Shown piece by piece: positions 8,562 through 17,581 of a stretch of 64,000 nucleotides of DNA (positions within the stretch are counted from its first letter, which is position 1; the number at the start of each line of letters is the position of its first letter). The position numbers and the translations under genes are program-made. The notes beneath the pieces are model-generated. The model saw nothing but the letters and a program-made list of their open reading frames with translations, was not told where the DNA came from and did not search any database. The DNA comes from Vulcanisaeta moutnovskia 768-28 (GTDB lineage Archaea; Thermoproteota; Thermoprotei; Thermoproteales; Thermocladiaceae): the NCBI RefSeq assembly GCF_000190315.1, contig NC_015151.1:744001-808000 (forward strand). Direction: 5' to 3'.

Positions 8562-9533
8562 TTACTTACCTTTAACAATCTTGATAAGCTCCTCATTACA
8601 TATACCAGGGTCCTTATTAAGGCATGATCTAAGGGCTTCAGCAACTTTAATGGCATCCCTACTCTCATGGGCATTATGAGTCCTAATGGCATCCGCACCC
8701 ATGATTACTGCAACAGTCTCCGCAGCAATTGATGCGAATAGTCTCTCCTCAGGCGGTGCATTCCTACGCATTAATCTCTCAAGAAATGACTTCCTGGAAA
8801 TACCAACAAGTACCGGCTTACCTACTTCATTCCTTATCCTGCCTATGCTCATTATAATTATTGAATCCCAGGAATACCACGGATACTTATTATCACCACG
8901 AATATACTCACCCCTCAACGGTTCACCACCTGTAAATAATGGATCCATACTTAATGGAGGCCATGCACCAACGCCTGGATCAATAACAATATTACCCTCA
9001 CTAATGCCACTACGTAATGCAATATCTAAGCTCTCCTTCAACGCATCTATAGTTCTAATGACTGGGTCATTACCTTGCGCAGGAACGATACGTTCTCTGG
9101 CCATGATAATAACGGATACTCCATGGTCGGCTATAACATGTGCCATATCATTATCGCCCTTTAATCCCGTGACATCGTTCACTACATCGGCACCTACATC
9201 CAACGCTGCTTCAGCAACCCTTGATCTAAATGTATCGATAGACACCGTCAAGTCAGGAAACTCCTTTTTCAAAGCCTTAATTATGGGTACGACTCTATTT
9301 ATTTCCTCATCAATGCTGATGATGGTCTTATTATACGGCGCCGTGGACATACCGCCAATATCAATAATATCGGCACCTCCAGATATCATGAATTCTGCGG
9401 CCTTAATAGCATCGTTAATTGTTTTCCTGACGGAGCCCTTAAAGAAGGATTCAGGACTTGCATTAATAACCCCAACTAGCCTAACTGGTTCGCCATCACC
9501 AATCCATAAACGGCCAAGCCTAGCCCTAGGCAT
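8562..9533 (-). CDS. folP: Dihydropteroate synthase-like protein
   Basis: A TIM-barrel pterin-binding protein. Family motifs: LVGVINASPESFFKGS near the start, GGADIIDIGGMST (pterin/diphosphate site), VSIDTFRS, VNDVTGLKGD, a long insert around DPGVGAWPPLS, GISRKSFLERL and RTHNAHES. Bacterial DHPS joins p-aminobenzoate to dihydropterin diphosphate; the archaeal relatives are linked to methanopterin-type C1 carriers, so the exact substrate is uncertain. I choose ATG 9533: a TATA-like cttaaaaaag (minus strand, 9565-9574) predicts a transcript start near 9543, downstream of the alternative TTG at 9551. Confidence 0.8.
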   Translation of the reverse strand: MPRARLGRLWIGDGEPVRLVGVINASPESFFKGSVRKTINDAIKAAEFMISGGADIIDIGGMSTAPYNKTIISIDEEINRVVPIIKALKKEFPDLTVSIDTFRSRVAEAALDVGADVVNDVTGLKGDNDMAHVIADHGVSVIIMARERIVPAQGNDPVIRTIDALKESLDIALRSGISEGNIVIDPGVGAWPPLSMDPLFTGGEPLRGEYIRGDNKYPWYSWDSIIIMSIGRIRNEVGKPVLVGISRKSFLERLMRRNAPPEERLFASIAAETVAVIMGADAIRTHNAHESRDAIKVAEALRSCLNKDPGICNEELIKIVKGK

Positions 9534-9582
9534 TGCAAAGTCTGTGAGCAAGGCTTATTATGTCTTTTTTAAGTGCTAATAC

Positions 9583-9978
9583 ATGGATATATCATTGAGT
9601 GAGCAGGTTCTCGTTTTACTTAGGGGGAGGGGTCCATTAACCGTTGAGGAAATCGCTTATTACCTGGGTAGAGATGTTAGGGAGATTGTCGAGGAAATTC
9701 AGTATATGGAACATGATAAATTAGTTACGAGAGTTAAGAAGGGCTTGATAATTAAGAGGGAGGTATTTGACCTAACACCGACGGGTCTTAAAGAGACTCA
9801 AAGGACTTATGAGAAGCTGAGAGGGGTCTTGGAAGGCATTATTGGTAGTATTAATACGATAAGTAATGAAAAACTTGAGGAATTGCTTAATCAGTACGTG
9901 TCATTAATACCATTAATGATAATCCTGAATCTAGTACCACTCGAATTATTGATGCTCATGGGGCTGACCTACTGTTAA
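9583..9978 (+). CDS. Winged-helix DNA-binding-like protein
   Basis: 131 residues. The first 65 or so fit a winged helix-turn-helix: a helix (SEQVLVLLRGR), the pair LTVEEIAYYLGRDVREIVEEIQYM, then a wing-like KLVTRVKKGLIIKREVFDLT. The C-terminal half is helical and ends in a strongly hydrophobic stretch (LIPLMIILNLVPLELLMLMGL) that could dimerise or sit at the membrane. Divergent from the DHPS-like gene with a 49-nt gap. A transcriptional regulator is likely; the target is unknown. Confidence 0.6.
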   Translation: MDISLSEQVLVLLRGRGPLTVEEIAYYLGRDVREIVEEIQYMEHDKLVTRVKKGLIIKREVFDLTPTGLKETQRTYEKLRGVLEGIIGSINTISNEKLEELLNQYVSLIPLMIILNLVPLELLMLMGLTYC

Positions 9979-10000
9979 TGGAGCCTGGTAATTCATGGCA

Positions 10001-11092
10001 TTAGATTACATGCAATAGAATTAGTACATAGGTTAAATAACCAATAAGTCCTATTAGGGCTACATCCCAGGTTAATCTTCCCTTAATTACGTGATAAAGC
10101 ATTGCAGAGGATATCACCTCAACAACCGCAACACTTACTAAAGCCTCAACACTCAGTAACCATCTGGTGGCCACAAGTGCTAATGCCGGGTATACAGTTG
10201 AGTAAAGGACTTTCTCACCAATTAGTGCAGCAACGGCCATTGTATCACGTTCCCTCCATGTCCATATTACCGCAGTTATTGATTCAGGAAGTACCGTAGC
10301 CGTCGGTACTATGATTATTGATAACCCCATCACATCAAGCATGAGGTACTTCGACAAATCAATAACACCCTCAACCAAGGCCTTAGAACCCACGAATAAT
10401 AACACCACGGAAATTACAAGCTGAAGAATAAAGGGCATAAACTCAATCCTATATCCCCTAATGACTCTGAGCATATAAAGTCCCTCGTAATCCTCAATCA
10501 CGAGACCCTGCCTACTCCTCATTACGTGTACATACAGTAAGTAAGCCGTAACCAAAAACACCGCTACCAAGTACCTAATCACCAGTGACCTAATGAGTGC
10601 GGGTAAAAGTACGGTGGGAAATAGGAGTAGGACTACGATAAATGGTATTATCAATGCCTTATCAACCTCAAGAGCAGTATCGCTTCTACGCCGTAAGTAA
10701 AAACCAATAGCGGCCACTATGAAAATAATCGGGTATATAATGGTGGATACCACAAAGGGTTCCCCGATAATGGTACCCACGGCTACATCCTCACCAGATA
10801 CACCACCATAGAACAACAAGGCTATTAGAAATACTATTAGCTCCGGAAGTGATGTAAGAATGGGTGATAACACGGCACCAACAAAGGAAGAACCAATCCT
10901 GTATCTATGACTAATGTACTCCATTGAGTTAGTGAAAAGCCAACCACCAATAAGCACAGAAAGAAATCCCGCAAGCATGTATAGGGTAATTATTAGCACT
11001 TTATCATCCCAAGTTAAAATAATGAAAGGACAACATTTAATAAGTCCAACCACTACAAAAGACTTGATGAGCTTACCAGCAAATCTCTTCAA
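10001..11092 (-). CDS. Sodium/calcium exchanger family membrane protein
   Basis: About ten hydrophobic helices arranged as two inverted repeats. The first alpha-repeat is [21 protein letters not shown] and the second [21 protein letters not shown]; both keep the polar TSLPE / TVLPES signature of the Ca2+/cation antiporter superfamily, with the glutamates expected in the ion site. It probably exports Ca2+ or another cation in exchange for Na+ or H+. The reading frame from 11092 overlaps the SOD gene and its promoter on the other strand, so the real start may be GTG 10999 or ATG 10978, which removes a poorly hydrophobic N-terminal stretch. Confidence 0.8.
   Translation of the reverse strand: MKRFAGKLIKSFVVVGLIKCCPFIILTWDDKVLIITLYMLAGFLSVLIGGWLFTNSMEYISHRYRIGSSFVGAVLSPILTSLPELIVFLIALLFYGGVSGEDVAVGTIIGEPFVVSTIIYPIIFIVAAIGFYLRRRSDTALEVDKALIIPFIVVLLLFPTVLLPALIRSLVIRYLVAVFLVTAYLLYVHVMRSRQGLVIEDYEGLYMLRVIRGYRIEFMPFILQLVISVVLLFVGSKALVEGVIDLSKYLMLDVMGLSIIIVPTATVLPESITAVIWTWRERDTMAVAALIGEKVLYSTVYPALALVATRWLLSVEALVSVAVVEVISSAMLYHVIKGRLTWDVALIGLIGYLTYVLILLHVI
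11035..11043 (+). promoter_or_regulatory. TATA box of the superoxide dismutase gene
   Basis: atttaataa lies 23 nt before ATG 11067 and so marks that Met as the start, although the frame is open for 51 codons upstream. It falls inside the annotated 5' end of the divergent exchanger frame. Confidence 0.45.
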
Positions 11093-11696
11093 AAGATACG
11101 AATTACCACCACTACCCTATTCAATAAATGCCCTAGAACCGCACATAAGTGGTCAAGTAATCGATGTACACTACAACGGTCACCATAAGGGCTATGTAAA
11201 CGGAGCCAACGCTACAATAGAAAGACTTGAGAAGATAATTAAGGGTGATGTAACTAGTTACGACATACAGGGATTACTGAGGAACCTATTCTTCAATGTC
11301 AACGGCCATAAACTCCACACGCTATACTGGAATTCAATGGCGCCATCAGGAAAGGGTGGAGGAACACCAGGCGGCTACCTAGGCGACCTAATAAAGAAGC
11401 AGTTTGGAAGCTTTGATAGGTTTAAGGCATTATTCGCAGAGGTCATGAGATCATTACCAGGCTGTGGATGGACCGTACTCTACTACGACCCAGAGTCTGG
11501 GAACCTGGAATTCACAACCTTCGAAAACCACTATAACCAACACATCGCAGAGCTACCAGTTCTCCTAATAGTCGATGAATTCGAACATGCCTATTACCTT
11601 CAGTATAAAAATAACAGGAATGGCTACATAGATGCCATTTGGAATGTGCTGAATTGGGAGGAAGCCGAAAATAGACTTAGGAAGTACATGAAGTAA
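11067..11696 (+). CDS. sod: Superoxide dismutase (Fe/Mn family)
   Basis: Dismutates superoxide to oxygen and hydrogen peroxide. With ATG 11067 the protein is 209 residues, the usual size of archaeal Fe/Mn SOD. The four metal ligands are in place: His26 in LEPHIS, His84 in GHKLHTLYW, and Asp170 and His174 in [28 protein letters not shown] is the classic N-terminal signature. There is no signal peptide, so it is cytoplasmic. Fe versus Mn use cannot be read with confidence. A T-rich stretch follows the stop. Confidence 0.95.
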   Translation: MSLPANLFKRYELPPLPYSINALEPHISGQVIDVHYNGHHKGYVNGANATIERLEKIIKGDVTSYDIQGLLRNLFFNVNGHKLHTLYWNSMAPSGKGGGTPGGYLGDLIKKQFGSFDRFKALFAEVMRSLPGCGWTVLYYDPESGNLEFTTFENHYNQHIAELPVLLIVDEFEHAYYLQYKNNRNGYIDAIWNVLNWEEAENRLRKYMK

Positions 11697-11767
11697 TTCA
11701 TAACAGGGTAAGGACACCTCAAAATAAGCCTTATTTTTATTATCTATTTTCCTAAGTTACCATAAAA

Positions 11768-12664
11768 TCATACTTTATGAACCCACACTGCATTAATTAT
11801 TATTGCTGATGCGAGCATGCTCGTCACGTCATTGATGTCGAACGGCGGCGTGACTTCAACGACGTCGAAAACCCTAGGCGTTAATCTAGTGCTTAACTCA
11901 CGGATGAGCCTAATTACCTCCCTTGATGTGAAGCCGCCGGGTGATGGACTATTAACGCCAGGTGCGAAGGCTGGATCAACAACATCAAGGTTAATACTTA
12001 AATGAACAATCCTATTACCAATACTACTCGTAATCTCATTAACCACAGCATTAATACCCATGGAATCAACCTGGTCAATGGTATATATATTGATACCTAA
12101 TTTCCTAGCCTCATTAAATAAGTAGGGTGCGTTTGAGTATGTCCTAACACCGATTATGACTATGTAGGCATTAGGGTCGACATCCTTAATCCACCTAATT
12201 ACTTGCCCACTGGTTAAACCCTCGGTAACGATCCTAACGTCAGGGTGAGCATCAAGCAGTATATATGCTAACCCATCATTAACTACTCTCTTTAAGCCCC
12301 TGAATGCAGCATAGGATGATGTGCTATCACCACCAATCACAACTAACTCCCTAACAAGGCCCAGGGCCTCACTAACAGTCTCCTCAACCCTATGCCAAGT
12401 CTCATTATGATCACCAACAACCACATCAACATCACCAAGATCAATGATCGAAGTATTGCCAAGGATGTACGGTGAGGAGTAAAGCCAGGACCTAACCCTG
12501 GAGGGAGCAAGCCTAGAGCCAGGCCTAGTACCGACAGCCCCATCCCAGGGAACACCGAGAATACCAACATCACCACTAATCCAGCCCCTCCTAACAACCT
12601 CGCCAACCCTAACGTCACTAGGATCCTTAATGAACTTATACATGGGCTCCCTAACAAACCGCAT
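11768..12664 (-). CDS. hutG: Arginase/agmatinase-family ureohydrolase, probable formimidoylglutamase
   Basis: 298 residues with the ureohydrolase fold. In this neighbourhood the best guess is formimidoylglutamase, which splits N-formiminoglutamate into glutamate and formamide, last step of the short hut pathway; agmatinase or another guanidino hydrolase is the alternative. Motif 1 reads GGDST (112-116) where Mn enzymes have GGDH, so one ligand His is Ser114. Motif 2, DAHPD (138-142), is intact. Motif 3 reads SINLDVVDPAFAPG (223-236), with Asn225 where the first ligand Asp is expected and Asp227 kept. Two of six usual metal ligands are therefore changed, both on the first metal site. Confidence 0.7.
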   Translation of the reverse strand: MRFVREPMYKFIKDPSDVRVGEVVRRGWISGDVGILGVPWDGAVGTRPGSRLAPSRVRSWLYSSPYILGNTSIIDLGDVDVVVGDHNETWHRVEETVSEALGLVRELVVIGGDSTSSYAAFRGLKRVVNDGLAYILLDAHPDVRIVTEGLTSGQVIRWIKDVDPNAYIVIIGVRTYSNAPYLFNEARKLGINIYTIDQVDSMGINAVVNEITSSIGNRIVHLSINLDVVDPAFAPGVNSPSPGGFTSREVIRLIRELSTRLTPRVFDVVEVTPPFDINDVTSMLASAIIINAVWVHKV

Positions 12665-12709
12665 ACAAAACAGACAATGATAATGAGGTTAAAAGCACTA
12701 CATTACGAA

Positions 12710-13117
12710 TTAAACCTCAAGAACTCTAACACCAACCTTCTTAGCCCTTATCCTGAGCTCCTCATCAAACGTGAACAACGGCTTACCCAACGCATATGCA
12801 GTTCCTAATACCACTAAGTCGTTAAAACCACCAAGTCCCCAACCAGTACTCTGCATCATACGTAACACCCACTTAATAATATCATTATCGCATACTAAAA
12901 CCACCTTCCTATGGTTAATTAAACTACCTAAAATGTCCATAGCGTGATCCCTCGGCACATTGACAGACCTAAAGAACCAGACCAGCTCATAAATAACAAT
13001 GTGATGTAAGAACCATCTGTCCAAACTATCTAAAACCCTGACTGCCCTGGTATGTTCCCTAGAATCCTCAACTATGTAAAATATCAACGCATTAGTATCA
13101 ATCACTGCCTCCGACAT
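12710..13117 (-). CDS. PIN-domain ribonuclease toxin (VapC type)
   Basis: 135 residues with the PIN acidic layout: VIDTNALIF near the N terminus (first Asp), an Asp/Glu-bearing middle helix, GFNDLVVLGTAYALG and LFTFDEELR toward the end. VapC proteins are Mg-dependent RNases, often cutting tRNA or rRNA, held inactive by the partner antitoxin. Its start overlaps the upstream AbrB-type gene by 20 nt, the usual coupled antitoxin-toxin order. Confidence 0.82.
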   Translation of the reverse strand: MSEAVIDTNALIFYIVEDSREHTRAVRVLDSLDRWFLHHIVIYELVWFFRSVNVPRDHAMDILGSLINHRKVVLVCDNDIIKWVLRMMQSTGWGLGGFNDLVVLGTAYALGKPLFTFDEELRIRAKKVGVRVLEV

Positions 13118-13337
13118 TACTCATCAAACCCTCCTCAATGAGCCTATCAATATCACTGATCGTTAACTCCCTACCCAACCTAATCATTGGTATTTCCTGA
13201 ATTACCTTCCTAAGGATAATACGATCATCATCAACCTCGACACTCAATAAATCACCAACCTTAATCCCAAGCCTCTCCCTAACGCTTGCGGGTATCGTAA
13301 CCTGGTAATTTCTAGTAACCTTAACCAGGATTTTCAC
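13098..13337 (-). CDS. AbrB/SpoVT-type antitoxin (VapB type)
   Basis: 79 residues. The first 45 form a swapped-hairpin AbrB domain: VTRNYQVTIPASVRERLGIKVGDLLSVEVDDDRIILRK in pattern, with the conserved VTIPxxVRxxLGIxxGD core. The remaining acidic tail would wrap the PIN toxin encoded immediately downstream with a 20-nt overlap. AbrB antitoxins normally repress their own promoter; the 190 nt upstream are very AT-rich. Confidence 0.82.
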   Translation of the reverse strand: MKILVKVTRNYQVTIPASVRERLGIKVGDLLSVEVDDDRIILRKVIQEIPMIRLGRELTISDIDRLIEEGLMSNVGGSD

Positions 13338-13528
13338 AATAAACTAAAAAATTACTTTTATAAAAATATTTCTACTAAGTTAAAATAATTAACACATAAG
13401 AGCACTTTTGTACTTAATTAAAGTCTTTACAATAGATTAATATTTATTATCATAATTTTAGAATTTATCAATAATAAATTAATTATATTGATTTAGGGTT
13501 TTTAAATATTATTCTGCATAAGAATATC

Positions 13529-15064
13529 TTGCGTAATGCAATAAGTCTTATTTTTGACAATTACAAGGATATGCCGATAAATATGGCAACCCAAGCAGCA
13601 GCAAAGATTGACTGGTCGTCACTATGGAAGAAAGAGGACTGGTGGGCACTTTGGATCGGACTTCTCATTTTTCTCTTATCATTACCTGGTTATTATGGTA
13701 TTTACCTACTTGGTTGGGTTCCCAGGGTCTCGGCACCGTGGTTAAATCCTTCAAAGAGTATTGTGGTTGTTGGGCAAGCGTTGACAATGACTAAGGCATA
13801 CCTGGGTTTAAATCCACTGCTTAGCGTGATCCTGCTCTACCTATTCCTGCTGGCGATCCTCACGTTCGCGGCTTGGTCAATGGGACATAACGTTAAGAGA
13901 TTCATGGCTAGCTTCACAATAATGTTCATTCTAACATTCGGTTTCTGGTGGCTCTTTGGCTATGCATACTTTAACGCTACACCTGACCAATATGCTAAGC
14001 TTCACATTACTTGGTCAATACCCGTGGGAGCAGACGGTATACTAATATACCTACTACTCATAGGCTTATTTATATCCAATGTAATATTCTACAAGAAATT
14101 ACCGGCGGTTCTAGAAACCGGTGCTAGAACCGAGTGGTACATAAAGACCGCAATAGTTCTTCTTGGGGCCTTGATTGGGGCATCATCTCTCAGATACATA
14201 ACGCTGGCTGTGGGTCTTGTGGAGAGATCGTTAATAGCCATAGTCGCCGCCTACCTAATCTACTGGCCAATCTCATACCTAGTATCCCATAAGGTGTTTA
14301 AATTAGATAATAAGTGGGCAGCAACACTGGCATCAGGCGTTAGTATATGCGGTGTATCGGCGGCCATAGCCACAGCCGCAGCAATAGGCGCCCCATCAAT
14401 AGTGCCAGCTACCATTGCATCAATAATTGTGCTATTCGCAGCCGTAGAATTAGTGGTACTACCATTCGCAGCTGCCACGTTCCTAAAGTGGGCACCATAT
14501 GCGGCTGGTGCCTGGATGGGCCTATCCGTTAAGACCGATGGTGCAGCTGCAGCCAGCGGCGCTTTGACTGATGCCCTGATTAGTGCTCAGCCAGGCCTTG
14601 CTGCCTATAAGACCTGGGTATTGACAACGGCAGTCATGAATAAGGTATTCATTGATATATGGATTGGACTATGGGCATTCATACTGGCTGTGATATGGGT
14701 GACCAAAGTTGAAAGAAGACCTGGAGAAAGAGTTCCCATGATTCAGATTTGGTTTAGGTTCCCCAAGTTTGTGCTTGGTTACCTGGCTACATGGTTAATA
14801 CTATGGGGTGTTGGTTTCGCAGTTGGCGCTGCCGTATCGTGGAAATTCATGACCGGCGGCATAACGCCACAAACAGAGTTATTTAGGTACTTCTTCTTCG
14901 CCCTAACCTTCATGTCAATAGGGCTAACGACCAGGTTCAAGACACTCGCTGAGATAAAGGCTGGGCGTATGATAGCTGCATACGTAGTATCACTAACAAT
15001 CATAATACTGATAGCCCTAGGCCTATCAATAGCCTTCTTCGCAGGCTTACCACCACCTAAATGA
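13529..15064 (+). CDS. Putative sulfate/sulfite exporter family protein (UPF0324/YeiH type)
   Basis: A polytopic membrane protein of about 510 residues with 11-13 hydrophobic segments. The stretches LASGVSICGVSAAIATAAA and GAWMGLSVKTDGAAAASGAL match the two signature helices of the UPF0324 family. It probably exports an anionic sulfur compound, but no substrate has been shown for the family at large. Start choice is open: TTG 13529 is 28 nt from the first base of tttaaatatt (13501), consistent with a leaderless message, while ATG 13571 or 13583 gives a more ordinary N terminus. Confidence 0.75.
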   Translation: MRNAISLIFDNYKDMPINMATQAAAKIDWSSLWKKEDWWALWIGLLIFLLSLPGYYGIYLLGWVPRVSAPWLNPSKSIVVVGQALTMTKAYLGLNPLLSVILLYLFLLAILTFAAWSMGHNVKRFMASFTIMFILTFGFWWLFGYAYFNATPDQYAKLHITWSIPVGADGILIYLLLIGLFISNVIFYKKLPAVLETGARTEWYIKTAIVLLGALIGASSLRYITLAVGLVERSLIAIVAAYLIYWPISYLVSHKVFKLDNKWAATLASGVSICGVSAAIATAAAIGAPSIVPATIASIIVLFAAVELVVLPFAAATFLKWAPYAAGAWMGLSVKTDGAAAASGALTDALISAQPGLAAYKTWVLTTAVMNKVFIDIWIGLWAFILAVIWVTKVERRPGERVPMIQIWFRFPKFVLGYLATWLILWGVGFAVGAAVSWKFMTGGITPQTELFRYFFFALTFMSIGLTTRFKTLAEIKAGRMIAAYVVSLTIIILIALGLSIAFFAGLPPPK

Positions 15065-15123
15065 GGTGATGAGTAATAACGAACTTCAAAATTAAAATTA
15101 ATAATTTCGATTCCTCTCCACGA

Positions 15124-16146
15124 GTGGCGCAGATCGAGGTATCAACTTCATGCAATGCATCATGCATTTACTGTCCAAGAACGGTACTGAGGAGTGATTG
15201 GATTTCTAAATTCATGAACCTGAGATTATATCGTAAAGTAATAGGGGAATTACTAAGCATGGGGTCAATAAATTACGTACATTTACAAGGGTGGGGTGAA
15301 CCATTACTACATCCAAACTTTATGGACATGATCGGTGAGATTCGGGGTAAGGTTGACTTTGGTCTCACGACAAATGGATTATTACTAAATGAACACTATG
15401 CGAGTAAGTTGGTCTCCTTAGGTATTAACGTTATAGCGGTAACTTTCGCAGGAGCCAATGCACTAACGCACAACGTTATAAGGGTTGGGTGTGATTTTAA
15501 CGTGGTCGTTAATAACGTAAAGAGACTTATTGAGACGAGAAATAAGTTAAGAAGTGGTGTCAGAGTGGTAGCGAGTTTTATCGCATTGTCGATGAATATC
15601 CATGAACTACCAGACTTTGTCTATTTATGCCATAAGTTAGGCATTGATGAGATAGTCATCGACAACTTATCATATATACTAAATAAGTACATGCTTAGAT
15701 GGAGAGCTTTTACGGACCCTATGGAACAGGAATTAAGAGTCTTTAAACGCGTGATTGATATTACGTTAAGGAGGGCTAAGGAGTTGGGTATTAAGGTGTT
15801 TCCTTACTCATTAAGTTGTTGGGAATTGATTGAATGCCCGGAAAGACCTACTGAGACTATATTCATAGGCGTAAATGGTGACGTTTCCCCATGTGTCTTT
15901 CTAAACCTACCAACCAGGGGCGATAGCATACCGCGGTGCTTCATGGGCAAGTGCTTCAGGGTAGAAAAAACAATCTTCGGAAATGCAGATAAGGATAATA
16001 TCATTAATATATGGAATGATGAGGACTATAAGGAATTTAGGTATAGGTTCATAAGAAGAAGATCTCAAGGACCTAACTGGGAGTATGGTATTGACTTAAT
16101 GCCGCCTAGCCAATGCATCACGTGTTATAGGTTATATGGTGTTTGA
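15124..16146 (+). CDS. Radical SAM protein with SPASM-like C-terminal cysteines
   Basis: 340 residues. CNASCIYC (CxxxCxxC) at residues 10-17 ligates the SAM-cleaving 4Fe-4S cluster, the GE-type strand follows as HLQGWGEPLLHP, and TTNGLLLNE and the TIM-barrel strands are recognisable. The C-terminal third carries CWELIEC, CVFL, CFMGKCF and CITC, suggesting auxiliary clusters as in SPASM enzymes that modify peptides or other substrates. The substrate is unknown. GTG 15124 is the only standard start; the frame is open upstream to 15073 without one, so the N terminus may be longer. It follows the exporter gene by 60 nt. Confidence 0.78.
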   Translation: MAQIEVSTSCNASCIYCPRTVLRSDWISKFMNLRLYRKVIGELLSMGSINYVHLQGWGEPLLHPNFMDMIGEIRGKVDFGLTTNGLLLNEHYASKLVSLGINVIAVTFAGANALTHNVIRVGCDFNVVVNNVKRLIETRNKLRSGVRVVASFIALSMNIHELPDFVYLCHKLGIDEIVIDNLSYILNKYMLRWRAFTDPMEQELRVFKRVIDITLRRAKELGIKVFPYSLSCWELIECPERPTETIFIGVNGDVSPCVFLNLPTRGDSIPRCFMGKCFRVEKTIFGNADKDNIINIWNDEDYKEFRYRFIRRRSQGPNWEYGIDLMPPSQCITCYRLYGV

Positions 16147-16346
16147 TTCCTATTAATATCATGATTTATGATCACATTATATGAAGCATTTCAGATCTTC
16201 AAATGATGTGCGACCGTCAATTAATACCTCGTACTTAACGCCTTAAATTACCATGTCATTAATGCGGGTGAGCTTAGGTGTTGACATGCAAATTGAGAAC
16301 CATCAGACCTCATTGCTAGATACAAAATTAAACGCTGAATAATGGT

Positions 16347-17533
16347 ATGAAGTATTTAAGGCATAGCGTGAAAAATAGCTCAATGAGTAAGTGTAAAATA
16401 TGTGGCAGGGATTGGCTGGTCTCAGAAGCCTTAGGCGTTTGTGTTAACTGCATTAGGAGTAGGCGCGAAGATGCTCTTAACATAGTGAGGAGAAATAGGC
16501 AATTATGGAGGGTCAGGCTTGGTTTAGAAACGGAGCCACCAAAGGATGGATCAGTTAATTGTCACCTGTGTGTCAACGAGTGCCGTATATCTAAGGGCTC
16601 GAGGGGCTTCTGCGGTGTTTGGATTAACGATGGAAGGTTAAGGCCCTTGGGTGGTGAAGGCAAGCTAATCTTAATGACCTACCTTGATCCATTACCAACC
16701 AATTGCGTAGCGACACCTGTATGCCCAGCGGTGGGCTGGGGCTACCCTGAATATTCATTATCAAGGCATGGCGAGTATAGTTACTACAACCTGGCAGTAT
16801 TTATGGGCGGTTGTGAACTTGACTGCGCGTTTTGTCAGAATTACGAACATAAGGTCTGGATAGCCCATGGTAAAGTGAGCGGTCTATTAAGAGTTACAAC
16901 CCTTGATGAGTTGGTTAGGGGAGGCTTTGAACCCGAGGATTACCTGCGTTTGTTACTTTGGAGGTGATCCAACGCCGCAATCGCCGTTATTAGTATTAAC
17001 TTCACGAAAGATATTCAATGAGGCCTTAAAGCATGGTCAACAACCCAAGAGAATTTGTTGGGAGACTAATGGTCTCGCGAATCCCTTAATCATGAGGGAG
17101 ATGGCTAAGTTAAGTCTCATCTCTGGTGGAATTATTAAGATTGATTGGAAGGCTTGGAATCCAGGTGTTTATGAAGCGCTGACAGGAGTTAATGGTGAGA
17201 AGGCAATTAAAAGCTCATGAAAAACACCGATTTAGTAGCTAAGATGGCCCGTGAAAGACCCGACCCGCCATTACCCGTCGTAAGCATTCTATTGGTTCCG
17301 AGCTACATCGATGCTGAGAAGGTTAGGGGATTGCTAGTTACGTATCATCGCTGGCTAGTAAGTATGATGTTAATATACCCATTGTGTTATTGGCATTTCA
17401 CCCAGACCATTTAATGAGGGATTTGCCGCCAACGAATATGCGTCATATGAATGAGGCAGTGAGAATTGTTAAGGAGGTGGGTATTAAGGAGGTTTACATA
17501 GGCAATGAGTGGCTGTTGGGCACGTATTATTAA
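16347..17533 (+). pseudogene. Radical SAM protein pseudogene (PflX / AmmeMemoRadiSam type), three frameshifts
   Basis: The remains of a roughly 390-residue activating-enzyme-like radical SAM protein: an N-terminal CKICG zinc-ribbon-like part, CHLCVNECRISKGSRGFCG, the cluster motif CELDCAFCQNYEH, CVCYFGGDPTPQ and a C-terminal HLMRDLPPTN block. The frame is broken three times: an extra G in the gggg run near 16918, a missing A in the aaaa run near 17209, and a missing base near 17340. Each shift joins two segments that read as one protein. The last frame ends at TAA 17531-17533. All three breaks are single-base, so sequencing error is possible, but no other gene nearby of similar length shows this. 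Confidence 0.75.
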
Positions 17534-17581
17534 TTCATTATGGAAAAATAAAAATATGCTAACACATACCCTTTAATCACT

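Noticed and set aside
10914-11066. N-terminal extension of superoxide dismutase
   Set aside because: It lacks family similarity, contains the SOD TATA box and lies over the divergent exchanger frame.
16918-17340. Programmed frameshifting in the radical SAM gene
   Set aside because: Three shifts in different directions, no slippery heptamer and no structure make decay or sequencing error far more likely.
16903-17414. Two separate small genes downstream of the radical SAM fragment
   Set aside because: Read together across frames they continue one radical SAM protein, so they are parts of a pseudogene.
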